Below the pieces are notes generated by a model. The model was not told the DNA's origin and did not search any database. It saw nothing but the letters and a program-made list of their open reading frames with translations. Shown here piece by piece: positions 36,237 to 48,500 of a stretch of DNA of 64,000 nt. Source of the DNA: Tipula vernalis (lineage: Eukaryota > Arthropoda > Insecta > Diptera > Tipulidae); assembly GCA_958295665.1 (NCBI GenBank), contig OY282560.1, positions 41,107,044-41,171,043 of the forward strand, given 5' to 3'. Every line of letters begins with the position of its first letter. The stretch's first letter is position 1. Both the position numbers and the translations under genes were made by a program.

Positions 36237-37370
36237 TAAAACATGACCAAAACTCCTTTAACGCCTTTAACTTGATTTAGCATCTTGATTGAAAAATGGT
36301 ACCCATCGTCACCTTGCCAAAATAAGATAGGATATTGTAACGCGGACGCAAGCTGCAATTGATCGTTCCGCCAAAGCAAAACAATGTCTCGTTTCTCTAA
36401 AGTTTTAAGGAACCTGTTCGATGATATATTTGACCCTGAATCTGCAAGGGTAAATAGATGTAATATAGGTAATTGTATAGCGAAGTATTTGTACTGCCAT
36501 GTGGCTAGCAAAATACGTTGGCAGCACTGCTATTCCCCCCATCAACTTCTGTAAACTCACTCACTTCTGATTGATTTTGGCAATTCATATTTACCAACGA
36601 ATTTTACACCATATCAACTGAAAGCTGCCAACGTATTTTGCACCAACCACATGGTGGTAAGAGTTTATTGCTTCCCACTATACTTATCTTGAAAGCAGGC
36701 ATAAAATTATCTCGAATATGAATCAAAATGCTGGATATGAATCAAAAAATGTTCAGAATCTGGCCCATTTTCGGAAACCAATGAATGTAGTGGTTATGGT
36801 GGCGGTACCAGTGACATCAATTTGACTTACCACTGGCGCAACACACTCCAGGGGCTTCATTTTTAAACTAAAATGTCTTGCAATGTGGACACATCGCTTC
36901 CAACAACCCAACTCGAAACGAGCCTTATGAACAATTTACAACCATTCCACTATACATTACACTAGGAAATTGTTCTAGGTATCATATTCCCAAAAATAAT
37001 AAAATGGCGGAAGATCCTCCGTAAATTTTTGTTAACCTTAATATCAAAACAGAAAGAAGTTACATAACTTCTTTTCATCCTTGCACATAGACACCCAAGC
37101 AACTTTGGGGAGCTCTCTATGAAACAATTGTTTTTGTGACTAAGCTTCGAAAGTGATATACAGAATTAGGATCGTACCTAAAAATAAAAGTCTCCAGAGA
37201 GATTTTTTATGACCTTAAAATGTTGAACCTGAGACCTGTTTTTGACGGAAAGATATCGATACCTATTTTTTTGAAATTGAAACCAGGTCTTCAAACCTAA
37301 AAAAATGGGTCTCATGACTTTTTGGCTTATGTCCATAATAAATTTAGTACTTGGGGCAAGCAAACTTAAT
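36237..37370. other. Unassigned segment between the LINE and BEL/Pao element 2
   Basis: No known domain was identified. A 91-codon minus-strand frame (36511-36236, containing LADSGSNISSNRFL) and a 61-codon one (37363-37178) are unrecognised. The region holds the 158-bp hairpin element at 36497-36654. It may be the remains of another retroelement or of the 3' end of BEL/Pao element 2, but no LTR matching 54070-54288 was found. Confidence 0.5.
36497..36654. mobile_element. Small hairpin (MITE-like) element
   Basis: Left arm ccatgtgg-ctag-caaaatacgttggcagc (36497-36525) and right arm gctgccaacgtattttg-caccaa-ccacatgg (36624-36654) are complementary apart from a 4 versus 6 base bulge. The loop is about 100 bases. 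No clear target duplication was found. Confidence 0.7.
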
Positions 37371-39312
37371 AACTCAGTTTAGGTCTCAGCATCAAAAAAT
37401 TTTCGAGCTCCCTTAAAGTTAGTCCCATTGTCGGAATAGATATCAGTGGGAGCATTTCATCGACTTATAAATCTGCATAAAGCTGCGATGAAGTTATCGG
37501 CAGACAAGTCCATAACCGCCTCCAAATGTATAGCCTTTATCACCATGCAAATAAAAACAGGTACGTAGGGCTTTACTCGTGCTTTACCTCTGCCACGTTT
37601 TATAATGATTTGGAATGGACCAGCATAATCTAGCCCTACCGTGGAAAAACAGCGGGTTGGAGTTGTTTGCACGACCGGCAAATCGCCCATTATTTGTGGT
37701 TTTCAATGCAATTTTAATTTGAAGCACAATGTAGCTGCAGTCAGATGCAGGAATATCTTGTGCATGGATGGAGTATGGCCTGACACGGGCGATGTGATTT
37801 TCTTTTTATGACTTTTCTTGATGCTAACAATTTGATCTCTGATTCAAATTCGGATTGTTGCGCCCATCTCCATATGTGCTACTCTGCCAACTAAAGTTCA
37901 TCACAGGTGAGTGGTAAAACTGATTTTATGTCTACAACGGTTGATACCAGTGATCTGGTTTTTCTATGGTGCAGCTGCCGATTTCAACAATGGATTCATG
38001 AATGTGTACAGTTGATTGTTCCGATAACCCTTGATTGTCACTAAGAGTTATAAATTTTTGCTTTGGCCATATAATATATTCATGATATAACCAGTCCGGT
38101 CCCATCCACCAAAGCGAATTCTTCGCTAATTCTGACGGCGTCACACCACGAGACGCACAATCACATGGGTTGGATTTAGAATTTACATATCGCCACATAG
38201 TATTAGGTAACCATTCGTGGATTTGCGCTGTCCTACTAGCAATAAACGTTGGCCATGTGGAGGGTTGCTTAGCCAGTCCACGCCACGAGTATGTTGGTAT
38301 AACAAAGACCTTTAAAGTTTGTATGATTGATCTTGACAATTTCGCCAATATGTCAGCTGCCCTCTTTTTGATTTATTTCACGTTTGATATTGTTTCAAGC
38401 ATCAACAATTTCGTTTGGCAGTAAATCATCCCATTCTACATAAAGTAACCATATTTGTTGGAACAGCATTTTTACATTAAAGATCATAGGAGACAACCAT
38501 CCTAGAGACAACCAACCAACCAAGCTTGCGCTTTGTTAGTTTTGCGCAATCATAAATCATATTTACTTTGAACGTGAAATGATCTCTTTCATAGTTCCAG
38601 TGCAGTCCTAAAACCTTTTGAGCACAGCCCTTCATCATCTCTATTGCGGTAACTTGGATTTTTTGTTTTGTTTATATAGTTGAAATCCCGCCGATATTAG
38701 AACTTGCTGTAGATTCTGGCTTAATTTAATAGCTTCATCAGTCGAATCGGCTCCGCTTAACACATCGTCTACATAAAATTCATTGCTTATTATATAGGAT
38801 ACCTCAGGTTTCGTTCTTTCTACATCTCTGGCTAACTGGAACAGTGATGTGGTTGCCAGAAATGCAGCTGGCATGGTTCCATACGTCATCGTTTTTAGCT
38901 TGAAATGCTTTAAAGGCTCTATAGGTGTCTTTCGCCAGACTATTCGTTGATAGTTAACAAGATCAGGATGAACTTTTATCTGTCTGTAAATTTTTTCAAT
39001 GTCAGACGTGAATGCTATATTCTGTGCAATCGAAAGCGCATTATTATTTATGTAAGATTTCGTTGCACAGTGGGTCCGACCATTAATATTTTATTAAGAG
39101 ATACCGAAGATTTGGATGTTGCTGAGCCATCAAACACTACGCGTACTTTAGTGGTGATACTTGATTCCTTGATTATTCAATGATGCGGCAAATTAAAGTG
39201 ATGGATTGGTGGAACTTCTAGGTCCTCTGCTGTAAGTTCCTCCATATGATTTAAACATATGTATTCGTCCATAAATTTCGCTTATTCTTCCCTAAAATTA
39301 TGATTGGACTGG
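37371..39312 (-). pseudogene. BEL/Pao element 2, distal half: RT palm, RNase H, integrase
   Basis: Minus strand, in order. RT: FREE-stop-AKFMDEYICLNHMEEL, HHFNLPHH, ESSITTKVRVVFDGSA, DIEKIYRQIKVHPD, MTYGTMPAAFLATTSLFQLA, FYVDDVLSGAD (YVDD intact, 38780-38750). RNase H region: HWNYERDHFTFKVN, then GWLSPMIFNVKMLFQQIWL; the SDAS core is missing; QPSTWPTFIASR...WRYVNSKSNPCDCASRGVTPSEL (38276-38110) follows. Integrase: VGLDYAGPFQIIIKRG (first Asp), VIKAIHLEAVMDLSADNFIAAL, then DIYSDNGTNFKGA (second Asp, about 37440). The frame degenerates after 37400 and the catalytic Glu region is absent. Its proximal half is at 52233-54069. Confidence 0.88.
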
Positions 39313-39315
39313 ACC

Positions 39316-39376
39316 CTGTTAAATTTAGCCGAAAGTTTCCAGAAGAAAGTAAAAAGTCGATAATGCAGATTATGTA
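39316..39376 (+). repeat. Left terminal inverted repeat of the satellite-bearing element
   Basis: Contains CTGTTAAATTTAGCCGAAAG, a second gaaagt block, and AAGTCGATAATGCAGATTATG. It pairs with 52172-52229. Confidence 0.8.
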
Positions 39377-39397
39377 ATTGATATTCCATTTAACAGT

Positions 39398-39521
39398 GTT
39401 ATGTCTGGGGATGGATTGCATTGATGTGACGTATCAATAGTTTTCGCAGGAAAAAAATTCACTTCAAGTTTCCCGTAGGAAATCGCGGAAAATTCAATTT
39501 TCCAAAAAGTATTAGAAAATT
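39398..39521 (-). repeat. Single inverted monomer at the left edge of satellite 2
   Basis: This stretch is the reverse complement of a satellite 2 monomer (gttatgtctggggatggattgcattgatgtgac ... ttcaattttcc), while every monomer from 39531 on has the opposite orientation. It therefore extends the terminal inverted repeat into the array and marks a hairpin centre near 39525. Confidence 0.85.
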
Positions 39522-39530
39522 TACACATTT

Positions 39531-42500
39531 GTCACATCAATGCAATCCATCTCCAGACATAACACTCTAGAGGCTGATTTGATACAAATTTTCTAACAAT
39601 TTTAGAAAATCGAATTTTCCGAGATTTCCCACGGGAAACATGAACTGAATTTTTTTTCCTACGATAGCTATTGACAAGTCACATTAATGCAATCCATCTC
39701 CAGATATAACACTCTAGAGGCTGATTTTATACAAATTTTCTAATCATTTTTGGAAAATCGAATTTTCCGAGATTTCCCACAAGAAACTTGAACTGAATTT
39801 TTTTTCTGCGATAGCTATTGACAAGTCAAATCAATGCAATCCATCTCCAAACATAACACTTTAAAGGCTGATTTTATACAAATTTTCTAACAATTTTAGA
39901 AAATCGAATTTTCCGAGATTTCCCACAAGAAACTTGAAATAAATTTTTTTCCTACGACAGCTATTTACAAGTCACATCAATGCAATCCATCTCCAAACAT
40001 AACACTCTAGAGGCTGATTTTATTTATCCATTTCTTACTTACGGCTGTAAACTTTTTTGAATTTTCCGAGATTTCCCACGGGAAACATGAACTGAATTTT
40101 TTTTCCTACGATAGCTATTGACAAGTCACATTAATGCAATCCATCTCCAGATATAACACTCTAGAGGCTGATTTTATACAAATTTTCTAATAATTTTTGG
40201 AAAATCGAATTTTCCGAGATTTCCCACAAGAAACTTGAACTGAATTTTTTTCCTGCGATAGCTATTGACAAACCAAATCTATGCAATCCATCTCCAAACA
40301 TAACACTCTAGAGGCTGATTCGATACAAATTTTCTAACAATTTTAGAAAATCGAATTTTCCGAGATTTCCCACGAGAAACTAGAACTGAATTTTTTTCCT
40401 ACGACAGCTATTGACAAGTCACATCAATGCAATCAATCTCCAGACATAACACTCTAGAGGCTGATTTTATTTATCCATTTCTTACTTTCGGCTGGAAACT
40501 TTTTTGAATTTTCCGAGATTTCCCACGGGAAACTTGAACTGAATTTTTTTTTCCTACGATAGCTATTGACAAGTCACATTAATGCAATCCATCTCCAGAT
40601 ATAACACTCTAGAGGCTGATTTTATACAAATTTTCTAATAATTTTTGGAAAATCGAATTTTCCGAGATTTCCCACAAGAAACTTGAACTGAATTTTTTTC
40701 CTGCGATAGCTATTGACAAACCAAATCTATGCAATCCATCTCCAAACATAACACTCTAGAGGCTGATTCGATACAAATTTTCTAACAATTTTAGAAAATC
40801 GAATTTTCCGAGATTTCCCACGAGAAACTAGAACTGAATTTTTTTCCTACGACAGCTATTGACAAGTTACATAAATGCAATCAATCTCCAGACATAACAC
40901 TCTAGAGGCTGATTTTATTTATCCATTTCTTACTTTCGGCTGGAAACTTTTTTGAATTTTCCGAGATTTCCCACGGGAAACTTGAACTGAATTTTTTTCC
41001 TACGATAGCTATTGACAAGTCACATTAATGCAATCCATCTCCAGATATAACACTCTAGAGGCTGATTTTATACAAATTTTCTAATAATTTTTGGAAAATC
41101 GAATTTTCCGAGATTTCCCACAAGAAACTTGAACTGAATTTTTTTTCTGCGATAGCTATTGACAAGTCAAATCAATAAAATCCATCTCCAAACATAACAC
41201 TTTAAAGGCTGATTTTATACAAATTTTCTAACAATTTTAGAAAATCGAATTTTCCGAGATTTCCCACGAGAAACTTGAAATAAATTTTTTTCCTACGACA
41301 GCTATTTACAAGTCACATCAATGCAATCCATCTCCAAACATAACACTCTAGAGGCTGATTTTATTTATCCATTTCTTACTTACGGCTGGAAACTTTTTTG
41401 AATTTTCCGAGATTTCCCACGGGAAACTTGAACTGAATTATTTTCCTGCGATAGCTATTGACAAACCAAATCAATGCAATCCATCTCCAAACATAACACT
41501 CTAGAGGCTAATTTGATACAAATTTTCTAACAATTAGAAAATCGAATTTTCCGAGATTTCCCACGAGAAACTAGAACTAAATTTTTTTCCTACGACAGCT
41601 ATTGACAAGTCACATCAATGCAATCCATCTCCAGACATAACACTCTAGAGGCTGATTTATTTATCTATTTCTTACTTTCGGCTGGAAACTTTTTTGAATT
41701 TTCCGAGATTTCCCACAAGAAACTTGAACTGAATTTTTTTTCCTACGATAGCTATTGACAAGTCACATTAATGCAATCCATCTAGAAAATCGAATTTTCC
41801 GAGATTTTCCACGAGAAACTAGAACTGAATTTTTTTCCTACGACAGCTATTGACAAGTCACATCAATGCAATCAATCTCCAGACATAACACTCTAGAGGC
41901 TGATTTTATTTATCCATTTCTTACTTTCGGCTGGAAACTTTTTTGAATTTTCCGAGATTTCCCACGGGAAATTAGGACTGAGTTTTTTTCCTACGATAGC
42001 TATTAACAAGTAACATTTATGCAATCCATCTCCAGATATAACACTCTAGAGGCTGATTTTATACAAATTTTCTAATAATTTTTGGAAAATCGAATTTTCC
42101 GAGATTTCCCACCAGAAACTTGAACTGAATTATTTTCCTGCGATAGCTATTGACAAACCAAATCAATGCAATCCATCTCCAAACATAACACTCTAGAGGC
42201 TAATTTGATACAAATTTTCTAACAATTAGAAAATCGAATTTTCCGAGATTTCCCACGAGAAACTAGAACTAAATTGTTTTCCTACGACAGCTATTGACAA
42301 GTCACATCAATGCAATCCATCTCCAGACATAACACTCTAGAGGCTGATTTATTTATCCATTTCTTACTTTCGGCTGGAAACTTTTTTGAATTTTCCGAGA
42401 TTTCCCACAAGAAACTTGAACTAAATTTTTTTTCCTACGATAGCTATTGACAAGTCACATTAATGCAATCCATCTCCAGATATAACACTCTAGAGGCTGA

Positions 42501-45500
42501 TTTTATACAAATTTTCTAATAATTTTTGGAAAATCGAATTTTCCGAGATTTCCCACAAGAAACTTGAACTGAATTTTTTTTCTGCGATAGCTATTGACAA
42601 ACCAAATCAATGCAATCCATCTCCAAACATAACACTCTAGAGGCTGATTCGATACAAATTTTCTAACAATTTTAGAAAATCGAATTTTCCGAGATTTCCC
42701 ACGAGAAACTAGAATTGAATTTTTTTCCTACGACAGCTATTGACAAGTCACATCAATGCAATCAATCTCCAGACATAACACTCTAGAGGCTGATTTTATT
42801 TATTCATTTATTACTTTCGGCTGGAAACTTTTTTCAATTTTCCGAGATTTCCCACGGGAAACTTGAACTGAATTTTTTTTCCTACGATAGCTATTGACAA
42901 GTCACATTAATGCAATCCATCTCCAGATATGACACTCTAGAGGCTGACTTTATACAAATGTTCTAATAATTTTTGGAAAATCGAATTTTCCGAGATTTCC
43001 CACAAGAAACTTGAACTGAATTTTTTTCCTGCGTTAGCTTTTGATAAATCACATCAATGCAATCCATCTCCAGTCATAACACTCTAGAGGCTGATTTTAT
43101 ACAAATTTTCTAATAATTTTTGGAAAATCGAATTTTCCGAGATTTCCCACGAGAAACTTGAACTAAATTTTTTTCCTACGACAGCTATTTACAAGTCACA
43201 TCAATGCAATCCATCTCCAAACATAACACTCTAAAGGCTGATTTTATTTATCCATTTCTTACTTTCGGCTGGAAACTTTTTTCAATTTTCCGAGATTTCC
43301 CACGGGAAACTTGGACTGAATTTTTTTTTTCTACGATAGCTATTGACAAGTCACATTAATGCAATCCATCTCCAGATATAACACTCTAGAGGCTAATTTT
43401 ATACAAATTTTCTAATAATTTTTGGAAAATCGAATTTTCCGAGATTTCCCACAAGAAACTTGAACTGAATTGTTTTTCTGCGATAGCTATTGACTAGTCA
43501 AATCAATGCAATCCATCTCCAAACATAACACTTTAAACGCTGATTTTATACAAATTTTCTAACAATTTTAGAAAATCGAATTTTCCGAGATTTCCCAAGA
43601 GAAACTTGAAATAAATTTTTTTCCTACGACAGCTATTTACAAGTCACATCAATGCAATCCATCTCCAAACATAACACTCTAGAGGCTGATTTTATTTATC
43701 CATTTCTTACTTTCGGCTGGAAACTTTTTTGAATTTTCCGAGATTTCCCACGGGAAACTTGAACTGAATTTTTTTTCCTACGATAGCTATTGACAAGTCA
43801 CATTAATGCAATCCATCTCCAGATATAACACTCTAGAGGCTGATTTTATACAAATTTTCTAATAATTTTTGGAAAATCGAATTTTCCGAGATTTCCCACA
43901 AGAAACTTGAACTGAATTATTTTCTTGCGATAGCTATTGACAAACCAAATCAATGCAATCCATCTCCAAACATAACACTCTAGAGGCTAATTTGATACAA
44001 ATTTTCTAACAATAAGAAAATCGAATTTTCCGAGATTTCCCACGAGACACTAGAACTAAATTTTTTTCCTACGACAGCTATTGACAAGTCACATCAATGC
44101 AATCCATCTCCAGACATAACACTCTAGAGGCTGATTTATTTATCCATTTCTTACTTTCGGCTGGAAACTTTTTTGAATTTTCCGAGATTTCCCACAAGAA
44201 ACTTGAACTGAATTTTTTTTCCTACGATAGCTATTGACAAGTCACATTAATGCAATCCATCTCCAGATATAACACTCTAGAGGCTGATTTTATACAAATT
44301 TTCTAATAATTTTTGGAAAATCGAATTTTCCGAGATTTCCCACAAGAAACTTGAACTGAATTTTTTTCCTGCGATAGCTATTGACAAACCAAATCAATGC
44401 AATCCATCTCCAAACATAACACTCTAGAGGCTGATTCGATACAAATTTTCTAACAATTTTAGAAAATCGAATTTTCCGAGATTTCCCACGAGAAACTAGA
44501 ACTGAATTTTTTTCCTACGACAGCTATTGACAAGTCACATCAATGCAATCAATCTCCAGACATAACACTCTAGAGGCTGATTTTATACAAATTTCCTAAT
44601 AATTTTTGGAAAATCGAATTTTCCGAGATTTCCCACAAGAAACTTGAACTGAATTTTTTTCCTGCGTTAGCTTTTGATAAATCACATCAATGCAATCCAT
44701 CTCCAGTCATAACACTCTAGAGGCTGATTTTATACAAATTTTCTAATAATTTTTGGAAAATCGAATTTTCCGAGATTTCCCACGAGAAACTTGAAATAAA
44801 TTTTTTTCCTACGACAGCTATTTACAAGTCACATCAATGCAATCCATCTCCAAACATAACACTCTAGAGGCTGATTTTATTTATCCATTTCTTACTTTCG
44901 GCTGGAAACTTTTTTGAATTTTCCGAGATTTCCCACGGGAAACTTGGACTGAATTTTTTTTTTCTACGATAGCTATTGACAAGTCACATTAATGCAATCC
45001 ATCTCCAGATATAACACTCTAGAGGCTAATTTTATACAAATTTTCTAATAATTTTTGGAAAATCGAATTTTCCGAGATTTCCCACAAGAAACTTGAACTG
45101 AATTTTTTTCCTGCGTAAGCTTTTGATAAATCACATCAATGCAATCCATCTCCAGTCATAACACTTTAAAGGCTGATTTTATACAAATTTTCTAACAATT
45201 TTAGAAAATCGAATTTTCCGAGATTTCCCACGAGAAACTTGAACTAAATTTTTTTCCTACGACAGCTATTTACAAGTCACATCAATGCAATCCATCTCAA
45301 AACATAACACCCTAGAGGCTGATTTTATTTATCCATTTCTTACGTCGGCTGGAAACTTTTTTGAATTTTCCGAGATTTGCCATGGGAAACTTGAACTGAA
45401 TTTTTTTCCTGCGTTAGCTTTTGATAAATCACATCAATGCAATCCATCTCCAGATATAACACTCTAGAGGCTGATTTTATACAAATTTTCTAATAACTTT

Positions 45501-48500
45501 TGGAAAATCGAATTTTCCGAAATTTCCCACAAGAAACTTGAACTGAATTTTTTTCCTGCGTTAGCTTTTGATAAATCACATTAATGCAATCCATCTCCAG
45601 TCGTAACATTCTAGAGGCTGATTTTATACAAATTTTCTAACAATTTTTAGAATATCTAATTTTCCGAGATTTCCCACGAGAAACTTGAACTAAATTTTTT
45701 TCCTACGACAGCTATTTACAAGTCACATCAATGCAATCCATCTCCAAACATAACACTCTAGAGGCTGATTTTATTTATCCATTTCTTACTTACGGCTGGA
45801 AACTTTTTTGAATTTTCCGAGATTTCCCACGGGAAACTTGAACTGAATTATTTTCCTGCGATAGCTATTGACAAGTCACATTAATGCAATCCATCTCCAG
45901 ATATAACACTCTAGAGGCTGATTTTATACAAATTTTCTAATAATTTTTGGAAAATCGAATTTTCCGAGATTTCCCACAAGAAACTTGAACTGAATTTTTT
46001 TCCTGCGATAGCTATTGACAAACCAAATCTATGCAATCCATCTCCAAACATAACACTCTAGAGGCTGATTCGATACAAATTTTCTAACAATTTTAGAAAA
46101 TCGAATTTTCCGAGATTTCCCACGAGAAACTAGAACTGAATTTTTTTCCTACGACAGCTATTGACAAGTCACATCAATGCAATCAATCTCCAGACATAAC
46201 ACTCTAGAGGCTGATTTTATTTATCCATTTCTTACTTTCGGCTGGAAACTTTTTTGAATTTTCCGAGATTTCCCACGGGAAACTTGAACTGAATTTTTTT
46301 TTCCTACGATAGCTATTGACAAGTCACATTAATGCAATCCATCTCCAGATATAACACTCTAGAGGCTGATTTTATACAAATTTTCTAATAATTTTTGGAA
46401 AATCGAATTTTCCGAGATTTCCCACAAGAAACTTGAACTGAATTTTTTTCCTGCGATAGCTATTGACAAACCAAATCTATGCAATCCATCTCCAAACATA
46501 ACACTCTAGAGGCTGATTCGATACAAATTTTCTAACAATTTTAGAAAATCGAATTTTCCGAGATTTCCCACGAGAAACTAGAACTGAATTTTTTTCCTAC
46601 GACAGCTATTGACAAGTTACATAAATGCAATCAATCTCCAGACATAACACTCTAGAGGCTGATTTTATTTATCCATTTCTTACTTTCGGCTGGAAACTTT
46701 TTTGAATTTTCCGAGATTTCCCACGGGAAACTTGAACTGAATTTTTTTTCCTACGATAGCTATTGACAAGTCACATTAATGCAATCCATCTCCAGATATA
46801 ACACTCTAGAGGCTGATTTTATACAAATTTTCTAATAATTTTTGGAAAATCGAATTTTCCGAGATTTCCCACAAGAAACTTGAACTGAATTTTTTTTCTG
46901 CGATAGCTATTGACAAGTCAAATCAATAAAATCCATCTCCAAACATAACACTTTAAAGGCTGATTTTATACAAATTTTCTAACAATTTTAGAAAATCGAA
47001 TTTTCCGAGATTTCCCACGAGAAACTTGAAATAAATTTTTTTCCTACGACAGCTATTTACAAGTCACATCAATGCAATCCATCTCCAAACATAACACTCT
47101 AGAGGCTGATTTTATTTATCCATTTCTTACTTACGGCTGGAAACTTTTTTGAATTTTCCGAGATTTCCCACGGGAAACTTGAACTGAATTATTTTCCTGC
47201 GATAGCTATTGACAAACCAAATCAATGCAATCCATCTCCAAACATAACACTCTAGAGGCTAATTTGATACAAATTTTCTAACAATTAGAAAATCGAATTT
47301 TCCGAGATTTCCCACGAGAAACTAGAACTAAATTTTTTTCCTACGACAGCTATTGACAAGTCACATCAATGCAATCCATCTCCAGACATAACACTCTAGA
47401 GGCTGATTTATTTATCTATTTCTTACTTTCGGCTGGAAACTTTTTTGAATTTTCCGAGATTTCCCACAAGAAACTTGAACTGAATTTTTTTTCCTACGAT
47501 AGCTATTGACAAGTCACATTAATGCAATCCATCTAGAAAATCGAATTTTCCGAGATTTTCCACGAGAAACTAGAACTGAATTTTTTTCCTACGACAGCTA
47601 TTGACAAGTCACATCAATGCAATCAATCTCCAGACATAACACTCTAGAGGCTGATTTTATTTATCCATTTCTTACTTTCGGCTGGAAACTTTTTTGAATT
47701 TTCCGAGATTTCCCACGGGAAATTAGGACTGAGTTTTTTTCCTACGATAGCTATTAACAAGTAACATTTATGCAATCCATCTCCAGATATAACACTCTAG
47801 AGGCTGATTTTATACAAATTTTCTAATAATTTTTGGAAAATCGAATTTTCCGAGATTTCCCACCAGAAACTTGAACTGAATTATTTTCCTGCGATAGCTA
47901 TTGACAAACCAAATCAATGCAATCCATCTCCAAACATAACACTCTAGAGGCTAATTTGATACAAATTTTCTAACAATTAGAAAATCGAATTTTCCGAGAT
48001 TTCCCACGAGAAACTAGAACTAAATTGTTTTCCTACGACAGCTATTGACAAGTCACATCAATGCAATCCATCTCCAGACATAACACTCTAGAGGCTGATT
48101 TATTTATCCATTTCTTACTTTCGGCTGGAAACTTTTTTGAATTTTCCGAGATTTCCCACAAGAAACTTGAACTAAATTTTTTTTCCTACGATAGCTATTG
48201 ACAAGTCACATTAATGCAATCCATCTCCAGATATAACACTCTAGAGGCTGATTTTATACAAATTTTCTAATAATTTTTGGAAAATCGAATTTTCCGAGAT
48301 TTCCCACAAGAAACTTGAACTGAATTTTTTTTCTGCGATAGCTATTGACAAACCAAATCAATGCAATCCATCTCCAAACATAACACTCTAGAGGCTGATT
48401 CGATACAAATTTTCTAACAATTTTAGAAAATCGAATTTTCCGAGATTTCCCACGAGAAACTAGAACTGAATTTTTTTCCTACGACAGCTATTGACAAGTC

